Of a stretch of 64,000 nt of DNA, positions 11,801 to 27,259 are shown in pieces. Position numbers and translations under genes: made by a program. Source of the stretch: Opisthocomus hoazin (taxonomy: Eukaryota; Chordata; Aves; Opisthocomiformes; Opisthocomidae). The stretch spans positions 8,385,089-8,449,088 of the forward strand of contig NC_134431.1 of assembly GCF_030867145.1 (NCBI RefSeq), given 5' to 3'. Numbering within the stretch: the stretch's first letter is position 1; each line of letters starts with the position of its first letter. The notes below the pieces were generated by a model. It worked only from the letters and a program-made list of their open reading frames with translations, made no database searches and was not told where the DNA came from.

Positions 11801-14230
11801 TAAATCCCCAGCTCTTGCAGTAATGTGAAGGTTTTATCGTGCTTCGTTTTATACCCATGTTTCTGGCTGCCCTGGGGGTGGAGAAAAGCTCCCCGTACGA
11901 TTCGGGAGCACAGGAAAGAGCTGCCCAGCTGGCTGGGGCTGGCGGGACGGTCCCTGCGCGTTTCCCCGACACGTGCTGGGTTATTGCAGGATTCGGCGGC
12001 GATGGGTGCTGCCGGCTCGCGAACGAGCGAGAACATGCAACTGCATGGCTGGCGCCTGTCTGAGACATTTGTGTTAATCAGTGATTATGCAAATAAACAG
12101 CTCTGCCGATGCTACCAGCTCCTCTGCTGCGACGCGGAGCATATGTTCCCCGTGGCAGGGAAGTGCCTCCTCCAGGAGCTGCAAAGCTCCACGTTTCCAT
12201 TTGTGGGACCTGCTGTGAAAAGCAGATTAAATGCAACCCACGGCTGGTTGGGGAAAGGCAGGAGCCCCTCAAGGCCCCCCCAGCCCTCCCGCCACCACCT
12301 CTCCCCTTTCCCCATGTGGCTTGAATTACTGCGGCTGTTTGCTTAATCCATCAGGCTTCAAGAATGAGCCACTCCGTGCTTTCTTGGCCTCTCCAGCAAA
12401 GTGCTGTGCTGTAAACATAACAAGGCAGGCTTGTTTCAAGCCCTTGAAGTCAACAAGCAATGCTCCTCCTGCCCTTCGGACCGAGCTGCTGCTAAATATA
12501 GCTGAGGGTGCTTTCCATTCATAAAATGTGAATTATGCACTGGCCTCTGAGGGAGGGGAGCAGGGTGCAGAGCCCACAGGCTCCAGACACACGGGATGCA
12601 GGCAGAAGATGAAAGGCTTGGCCCCATCCTTTCACTGCCCTCCAACTCTTCCCCGAGGAAATGGGAGGGAAATGCTTCTGGGGAGATGCGAGAGATCCTC
12701 TGCTCAGGTTGGTTAAAGGAGTTTCTTGCCTCTCATCCGCAGCTGTGTTAGGGCTGGGGTGGATTTGCTGGGGAGGTGAGCGTAGGGAATGGTAAATATG
12801 GGCTGATGGGGTGGCCCAAGCGGCTGCCGCACAGGGGAAGCCCCTGCTGCCCCCAGCACCTGTACAAGATGCTCGAGCATTTGCCAGGATCAGGGGCAGT
12901 AAGGTCTCGTGCCAACTGCTCCCAACACCTAGTGAGCACACGGGGACCTGCCTGCTGCTTGAGGGACTTGCTTCCTTTTGAAACCCTCTTCGTATCGTTA
13001 CCCTTCCTCTGTCCTCCAGCCCTTTCCTCCACCAGCCCTTAGCTGTTCACATGCGCTGTAGTATTCTCCCTGAGTTTTTCCCCCAGCAGCTGCAGCTCCG
13101 GATGCACACAGATGTGTCTGCCAACAGCTTTTCACCCTCTGTGAGGTTCCCATTTTGGGGAATAAGGAACCCCAACTCCTGGTGGAATTTAGGGAGGTGC
13201 TGCCTGCCGGGAAGCCCTGGGTTAGGACCCCGGAGACCCAAGCGCTTGCGCTCCCATGGGAGCTGGGGCCACGCACAAGCTGCAGACAGAGGAAGCCGAG
13301 ACTCCTGGCATCACTGTGGATCTTTGTGCTGGGGGGTGCAAGGCCATCGGTCCCCTGCAGCCCCACGTTCAGCATCTGGAGCCGCAGCGTGGCAGGGGAT
13401 GCAGACGGTGAGGCTGAGGACAGGCTGCGTGCCAGGGCTGTTGGTCTGTGTGGTGCCGGCATCCGAAACGCGCTGGATGGTGCAGAGCATGGAGGTACGC
13501 CCAGCGATGAGCCGGGGATGCCCGTGTGCGGGCTCCCGGGGTGCTGCAGGTCGTGGGGCACCACGCTCCCCCTGCTCCCCTGCCTGCTGCCGCCCAGTTC
13601 AGCGTGGGTTAAACACCTCCGTGGGTTTGGCAGTTGGCTTGTTGAAAACCCAGCTCAGGACTGCCAAACCAGCAGGTTTCCAGGTACACCATGGGCCTTT
13701 TGATGCCGCGGAGATCTGAGGACTAAATAAAGCTGTAAGACCCACTCTGCGTAACACTCGGGTCTGGCTCCAAGAAGCCTGGCTGCTTTTTATGGCACCT
13801 TTAGATCAGCACTTCCCTGCTGATGCCAGCGCTGCACTTTCTGTGCGCATGTAAGTGTGCAGAACAACGGAGCTCGGCAGAGCCACGCCAGCTAGGAAGG
13901 GGCTGGGTTTCACACTGAAGTTTTTTTCTCTCTCTTCTTCCCTTTTTCTTTTGAAATAACCCCATCTGGGCCTCCAGTAAAAAACCAAAACATCTGGTGC
14001 CGGGTATTTGGCTGCTGGAAATCAGCTCCTCGTTACTGAAAAGCACGGAAGCGATGCAGGGATTCCTGGTATAGATCGATAACACTGACGGGTGCATTCG
14101 TGCATCAACCCTGTCCTTCCTGGCCTGTGAATATATGGACTGAGGGCACCAAAGGAGCTGTGATCCTCTGTGCCAGCATGGCAGGTAAATCGTGAAGGTT
14201 AGTAAAGAAGCAATTGAATCAGTAAAGAGT
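5851..14230. other. Long intergenic stretch between the polypyrimidine tract and RBPJL
   Basis: About 8.4 kb of GC-rich DNA. Several long frames cross it, the longest at 7549-9297 (+), but they have no start context, domain, conserved motif or exon structure and overlap equally long frames on the other strand, as expected where stops are rare. The one sub-region with regulatory character is an AT-rich patch near 12070-12100. A plus AATAAA sits at 13726-13731. Confidence 0.55.
12075..12100. promoter_or_regulatory. Candidate enhancer core: octamer overlapping forkhead site
   Basis: Within otherwise GC-rich DNA, a perfect POU octamer ATGCAAAT (12087-12094) overlaps a forkhead-type AAATAAACA (12091-12099). 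Both follow GTTAATCAGTGATTA, an HNF1-like half-site cluster. Motifs alone do not prove function. Confidence 0.3.
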
Positions 14231-14243
14231 CCTTGAAGCTTGA

Positions 14244-14249
14244 TTTATT
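14244..14249 (-). terminator. RBPJL: Poly(A) signal of RBPJL (minus strand)
   Basis: TTTATT on the plus strand is AATAAA on the minus strand. It lies about 214 bases beyond the RBPJL stop and is followed on the minus strand by CAAGCTTCAAGGACTC. It implies a short 3' UTR from 14462 to about 14225. Confidence 0.7.
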
Positions 14250-14462
14250 GCTGCTTTCATGTGAGATCTCAGCAGGGTGAGATGCTGCCATGAAGAAGAG
14301 ACAAATCAGCAAACTACAGTAACATGGTGAGCATTCAATGCGTGGGGAGGACCTTTTGACAGGGCCACCCCGAGCCCTGGATGGGGACCCCCCAGCAGGG
14401 CTCGGGGCTGCTGCCCTTTCCCAGGGATGGCGGCGAGGCCAAGCCTCTGCCCACCCAGCTTG

Positions 14463-20721
<6,259 letters not shown>

Positions 20722-23700
20722 CTACAAGACAGCGGTCCCTCAGCATTGTAACACCAGAAATGGGCTCCACAGCTTGCCCTAGCAGCCCTACGCCGAGCAG
20801 GGAGCCGGGAGCTCCCTCCATGTCCAGCCTGACGGGGCGAGGAAGGTGGAGAGGCTTTCCCGTCGGAAAGCACTGGAGCTCAGAGAGCATCTCAGATGCT
20901 GCAGCACCATGGTTGGCATTGAAAAATATAAAGTTTGGATAACTGAATAACTGCTTCATCAGGTTTTCAAACACACACACACAATCAAACAGTATGTTTA
21001 TAGCTCTGAAATGCCCGTTTCTAAGACTTGCAGTCACACGTGATGGTGGCAGTGTCCTAATTGATTATTAATTTTTTTTCCACCTGATGTTCTTGTTGCT
21101 GTAAGGCTTTTGGGTGAGTTGGGAAACGGTGCTGCTGAGCCGTGAGTGCAGCTGGGGAGCTGTCACTCAAGGAAGAGCTGCTTGATGGCTTTTCTAAGGG
21201 CTGTTGGGTGAAAATAGCTGCGTTTTTCTCTGAGACGTAAGGAGTGTGTGGTTTTGCTGATTCTTTCTGCTCTATTAACTAGCAGGAGTTCTCATGCACC
21301 CGGCATTTAACTCTGCTAACTTAGTAGGTTGGGCGTAACCAGCTGGAGAGAGGTCAGGTGGGTCCAAGCCTGAGGTGTCCTGCTCTGCCATCTAGGACAT
21401 GTGTGCAAGAACGGGGGAATGAGATGAGAGGGTTATGAGGTGTCTACTGGTGAGGCCTTCTGTGGTGCTGACTTGCTTTCAGAGGAGGCGAGACCATCCA
21501 TCTGATAACCATCAGGTCCTGCCCTACTGAAAGTCCCTAAACCCCCCAAGTACCTTTGGCTGGACAAGAAGAAACCAGAGGAGTGGGAAGGAGTGCTGGC
21601 TGGGCAGGAGCCCCTCCTTGGCTCATCTGCCAATGTCTGGGACATGCCAGCTGGGCACAAGCAAGAAATTGCTCCTACCAAGGGGACCCAGCCTGGCTGC
21701 TTATGGAAAGGTCTTGACTGAAGCCTGAGATCAATTCTTCCATGTGTTGAGCTCCCTTACCTTGTTGCAAAGGGGTGTTTGTGCCTGCTGGTATTTGGGC
21801 AACAGCCTTGTGTTTCTGCTCTGCATGTCCAGGGGATGTTTTTTGACCCACCTGCATGAGCACCACACCCAAATCATACCCAGCACCCTCAGGAGAGAAA
21901 GCTGTATGGAAACTGGCTTCAGGCTCTGGCTCTGGCCACTCCCAAGGCTGCTGGTGTCACTCCTGACCTCTCCACACAGCGATGGCCTTGCATCGGAGAC
22001 AAACAGCAGTGGCCAGAGAAGGCTGTGAAACCCCAAGCACAACCGCAAACACATTGCCAAGTCACAGGGAGAAAGTGGCCGGGGACTACAGGCAGCACTG
22101 GGGGATCGCTCGAAGGAGAAGCTATGAGGATGAGGGGCATCAGCCATGGCCACCCAGGGAAAATCTTGCAAGAGGTACGCAGTGGAGCATCCCTGTTAAA
22201 AACCGTCTCTCTTTCTCTTAAATGAGCTAGAAATGAAGAATAATTGAGGGCATAAATGATCAGAAGAGAGGTAGACCTGGTCCTGCCAAGCACCTCTTGC
22301 TGAGCTCAGAGGCCAGAGCAAGCTCCCTTGGAGAGAAGCAGCAAGCGGTCATCCCAAGCAGCCTTTTACAAAAGTTCACCTGCCAATTCTGTTCTTCCCA
22401 GTGCAACATGTGTATTTTAAAAGGACTGTGCCCTTCACAGCTTCTACGATCTACAATTCACTTTAAACCTATATCCCTTCACTTCTAGCTTTCCCACATC
22501 ATGGATGGAGCTGATGCTCTCCTGTTTGTATATGGAAGGCAAACACATCTCCCATACAAGCAAATATTTACCCAGCATCTCCTCTGGGTAGTCCTCTGGG
22601 ACCTGACGCTTTGCACTCCATAGATGTTCCCATCACTGCTCTGTTCAGTTATTAGATGGGCAATATAATCTCCTGCCCTCCTCCTTCTCCATTCTTTATC
22701 CTAGACATGTTAGCTGGATCACCAGCAAGCATAAATCCACAGAGCTCTGCCAAAATCAGATTTACAGCCGATGCCAGTGTCACCCACAGCATCAGCTGCC
22801 GCTCTGTGTCTGGGAAATGAATGTTTTATGGCCACGGCAAGCCCGCTCCTGACTGCAGAGCACGGCTTGCAGAGAGCGTGCTGCAGCCGAGCTCCTCTGC
22901 TGCCCGCACACGGCTCTGGGCTCAGCCACGGCTCGCTTCGGCCAGCACTCACGGCAAGGCAGAAGGAGCTCCTTTGCCAGGCAGACCCTTGGATCGCCCT
23001 TAGCAGCTCCCATGCTGAGGCTGGATCGGTTCCCTCCGACCCTCCATCGCGGGGCTGGCAGATTCTTGCTCCAGCATACTGAAGTTGAGCTTTATCAACC
23101 AGTATCCCACCAGTGCCGTCTCTAGGATGAGTTACTTAGAACGGCTGGAGCGAAGCTTTTCAGCAAGACTGTCTACTGACTGGTTTGTATCTTTGCACAG
23201 CCAAAGAGATCCCGTAAGAAAGTCATTTAATCTTTTTCCATAATGGCAATCTGCAGCTGTCTCCTTCCTCTGCTGCCAAGTGATAGTGTGATCTCAGCTT
23301 TGATCCATCTTTGCTACTTTTCCCTTAATCTAAAAGCACCATCTGGGAATCTCTCTGCAAAAGTATTTTAATTTTTTTACAGAACTACTGATTGTGAGCA
23401 GGATAAACGTGGAAACGGATCGAAGGAAAGCCTGTCCATTGGCCTGACCTTGGCTATTCTTTCACACTAATACAACGTGGTGAAAAATGAGTATTAAACC
23501 TTGCTGTCTCTGTTCAGTAGCATTTTGCTCTTGGTTTGTCAGGGACATTGGGCACAGAGCAGGGGAGAACCAGGCCGGGTGTGTGGATTTTTTCCTGGTG
23601 AGTCTCATCGTTCAGTATCCAGTACAAAATGAGGAGTTTAGCTTTGGGTCTTTGCTCGTGTCTCAGTGGCGGGGACACATGCTCCATCCCTCTTAGTGTC

Positions 23701-26600
23701 ACCCACCAGCACTGACGCGCTCACCAGCGCCCATCCATATTGCTCGTGGTCTGCCCGGGAAGCACCGATCCCCGTGGAGCTGCTGGGCTGGGAGCTGCTG
23801 GAGAAGCCTCTCCTGTTAACCCATCGGCAGAGTGAGGAACAGCCTAGTACCGAGGCCAGGCAGCGGCAGGGAGTGTTCAGGAGCAAATTGCCAAAACCTG
23901 CGGATTAAGACGTGTGCTGACAGCGTGGCCAGCAGCAACGCCTGCTCACAGAGCCTCCCGTCGTACCAGCTCAGGGCAGGGCTGGGCTTGTGCCGGTATC
24001 ACTGCTCCCTGCCATCTGTACGTAATACCAGAGGCACCTGGGTTACTGCCTGGAGCTTATTAAAGAGCCTTCTGGAATCATTATCCACTTGCTATCTACT
24101 GCTTAAAGTTGGAGCGTGCGTGCCAAAGGCAGGTAAACAGGTTGTAGTTCTCCAGATCTGATGTCTAGCCAGAGGAACGACTACAGAGAAACTTCTTTTT
24201 CTTTCCTTTGTTCTGTGCAGCCATTGCCTTCCAGATTTTGGGGCTAAATTGTTTCAGCAACGCGCTTCTGAACAGTGCTCACCATTCTGCCCACCGAGGC
24301 GACCACCCAGCATCCATCGTCTGGTTTAAATTTACCTTCAGAGAGTCAAAGGGTTATTGCTAAAGCAGCTCAATGTACCCACTTGGCTCCTTCTGGCACC
24401 TACAGCCTCCTCGGGGTTACAGGGAATTATTCACTCCTTCTGACATTTATTATATTAAATTATTAAAATGCTTTGATTGTAGCGCAGTGCTAGCTCAGTG
24501 TCATGTTAGCAGCACCGCACGGGCTGGGCTCTTAGAGCTCACGCTAAAAGCTGCCTTTTCAGAGCCTGAGGTCTCAGCTGGGACCCGACGGCTCTCGCAC
24601 ACAGTTAGGCATTATGTGCAAGCGGGGGGGGGGGGGAGCGAGGGGGGAGCCACCACCTTTCTCCTACGCTGGTTTTTGCAAGCCTTTCCCCCTCCCTGCT
24701 CAGCCTGGCATCGCTTACGGCTGAAGCTTTTCCCGCTCTTTAGGTCAGGATGTGCCTCAGGAGAGGGGTGCGAGCACCCTTTGAGGTGCATCTCTGGGGT
24801 GGCTCTGCCCTGGTGCTGGGGACGGGGGAGACCCAGGGTGCCCACGGGTGTCTGCATGCCCTGGCCGTGTTGCTGTGCCCCCTTCCACGGGGAGGGAAGC
24901 AGAGGAGGAGGAGTGCCCTGCGTGCTCTTCACAGGAGACACGCAGCTGGGCACACAGCCACCTTGTGCACGGCTGCTTCACGTGGGCACGCGGGGGAACG
25001 CAGGCAGGCGCTGAGAGGCTTTAGTAGGGTCGGACCCTGCAGTCATCTCGCTGATTTTAGGAGAGCTGATGTTCATCACCGCGGCTGAAAACCAGCCCTC
25101 GCCTTCCCAGCAGTGAGCATGGGGGCCTCACTCAGCGCCTTGTCCTACCTCAGCCTCCCCCCGACTGGGCTGCCTGTCCCTCTGAGACAGCCACACTTGA
25201 GGTGTGGGACATAACCTGGTGCCCGCATCACCTTCTGCTCTGCAAGGGCAGAGCAGGCCGGGAAGTCCCACCACACCCCGTATGTGCACCCTTGGGCAGC
25301 CGCAGGAGCAGAAAAAGCACTTTACAGGCACCGGGAGAAGCGAACCGCCTCATGCACTGCTGCTTCCCAGTTCGCTGACGTTCACTGGCTCAGTCTGCAG
25401 AGAAGGGATACGATTTTTTTGGTCCCCTAGGACTCAGGAGACCAAAATACGATCCTGGCAGCTATTGTTCAGAAACTGGGTCTTCAAATCAACTCGTTAT
25501 ACAAGAACTGTAACTCATGGTAACACTGTCCTCAAGTGCAGATAACACCAGATTCAAGTGCAGAGATTTAATTTGTTGCTTTTCCTCGTTTGGCTTGCTC
25601 AGAAGATGGCTGCTCGGCAGCTTGCTGGGGACTTGCTGCCACAGAGGGCAATTGTTCTGTCGTGGGCTTGGGGAAACCAAACATCCTAATGAAAAATATC
25701 CATTTTAGGAGTCTGGGTTGTATTTTGTACAGAGCAGGGGAGAAAATGCCTGCAGTGCTCTTGGGTATGGAGTGAATGCGATGTTTATGCAAAAGGAAAA
25801 GCCATTAGAAATCACAGAAATGAGAAGCCTGCAGTTTCTGGCTTCCCTCATTTTTTAATACCTCCTCTAATCCAGACCAACCCAACCCACAAGCCCTTGC
25901 ATATATGCATGGGTATTTATAAATCCTATATTTTCCTCACTGCACACACAAGAGAAATTCAGCCTTTTCTGGGCTTGGGGGATTTATCGACCACACCAAT
26001 GGCAAACACCAGCCGAGAGCAGGAAGCACGAAAACCCTGCGGCGGTGAGCTCTGCGGGGGACCAGGGGCCAGCCGGGGTGGTCACCCCAAGCATGTGCCC
26101 TGCTGCCCTGCGCCTGCCCCAGCACCACCAACACCCTCCAAGTGCCCGAGTTTGATAACGCAGTAGTGGCTCGTCTGGTAGAAAATTCAGATAGCGTGGG
26201 TGATTTACTGTAGTCTCCTTTCTCTTTTCCTCATGTAGCCATTGACGTTAGTGCAAAGAGGAAGGAAAGTGCTGTTAAAGCACTAAAACACAGTCCTGTA
26301 AAGCACTAAAGGTGGTTCCTACCACCATGAGACTGATGCAAGTGCTGAGACGAGGTGGAGGGCTGGGAAGGTCTATCCCAGGGTGCCTAAGGAGCCTCTG
26401 CTGGTGATCTCCACCGCCACAGTCAGGCACATCAGTGGACGTTCTTGCTGGAAGCTCAACCTGAGGCTCCGCAGCCCTCAGAGCTCTGGCCTGCAGCTCC
26501 CCGGTCAAACCCACCCCTCCGCACGCTAACGGCAGCCACTGCCTGCAGAGGTTCCTAAACTCCTAGGGCACTGTGGCTCAAACGGACGTTAAGCTTGGAC
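20722..26600. other. Presumed RBPJL intron 1 / upstream DNA, no gene resolved
   Basis: No exon can be placed here. The missing RBPJL first coding exon, minus strand and ending in phase 1, should lie here or in the CpG island at 27 kb. Small landmarks are a short CA run near 20969 and a run of 13 G at 24624-24636. The 21.4-22.3 kb stretch has an unidentified repeat-like look, but I cannot name a family. Confidence 0.45.
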
Positions 26601-26667
26601 TCTCCTTTTTCCAGGACCTTCTGAGTTTATGGGGCTCCAAGGCGCACTCCCACAGCAGGGGAAGATG

Positions 26668-26795
26668 AAAGAAAAAAAATAAAAGAAAAAAAAATGCAGA
26701 AAAAAGAGAAAGAAGAATACAAGAAAAAAAGAAAAAGAAAAAAGGAAAAAAAATAAAGAAAAAAGGAAAAAAGAAAAGTAAAGAAAGGAAAAAAG
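26668..26795 (-). repeat. Polypurine (plus) / polypyrimidine (minus) tract
   Basis: About 128 bases are nearly all A and G on the plus strand, with units such as aaaaaagaaaaaggaaaaaa. On the minus strand this is a degenerate T/C tract lying just past the CpG island. It mirrors the arrangement at 5.3-5.85 kb and is older-looking, with irregular units. Confidence 0.9.
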
Positions 26796-27029
26796 AGAAA
26801 GATGCCCCGCACACCGACCGCGCCCGCCGCTCCCAGCTGCGCGCAGCCCCCGCCCGCCCGTGGGCACCTGCGCGGACCCGATCCGCGGGGCGGGGGGGCT
26901 GGGACCCGCGGGCATAATTCCCCCCCCCCAGCCCCCAGCGCTGCCCCGGGGCCGGGCCGGGGGTGGCGGCCGTGCCCGCCCCCCCGCTCCCCCCGCCCCG
27001 TTAAATGCCGCGCGGGGCCTCGCCGCCGC

Positions 27030-27156
27030 CCAGCGCTGCCGAACCGCGCAGCCCCGCGCACCGCACCGCGCAGCTCCGCGCACGGCACCGCGCAGCCCCG
27101 CGCCCGCCGTACCTGACCCAGCATCGCGGCGGGGAGCGGCTCGGCGGCCGGCACGG
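27030..27156 (+). other. MATN4: Putative non-coding first exon of MATN4
   Basis: The ATG-bearing MATN4 exon begins with an acceptor at 37794-37795, so an untranslated exon must lie upstream. The segment between the TATA-like TTAAAT at 27001 and the donor CGG|GTGAGTGAG at 27156 is the best candidate on this strand. The exon start is a guess from the usual 25-30 base TATA-to-start distance. Confidence 0.3.
27043..27108 (+). repeat. Three tandem copies of a 22-bp CpG-rich unit
   Basis: Units start at 27043, 27065 and 27087 and share accgcgcag(c/t)cccgcg with one to three changes each. The array sits just downstream of the TATA-like box in the CpG island and would lie inside the putative MATN4 first exon. 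Confidence 0.85.
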
Positions 27157-27188
27157 GTGAGTGAGGGGCTCCGCGGGCACTGCCGCCC
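27114..27188 (-). other. Putative minus-strand exon (possible RBPJL 5' exon)
   Basis: A pyrimidine-rich acceptor (ttctctccccgcag) and a strong donor (GGGTCAG|GTACGG) bracket 75 bases with an ATG four codons before the donor. The donor leaves in phase 0 while RBPJL exon 20721-20596 needs phase 1. It therefore cannot be the direct coding partner unless a further exon lies between or it is untranslated. Confidence 0.25.
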
Positions 27189-27259
27189 CTGCGGGGAGAG
27201 AAGGGAGAGGAGGAGGAAGGTGAGGGAGAGGGAGACCCCGGCCCCGCCGCTGTGAGCAG

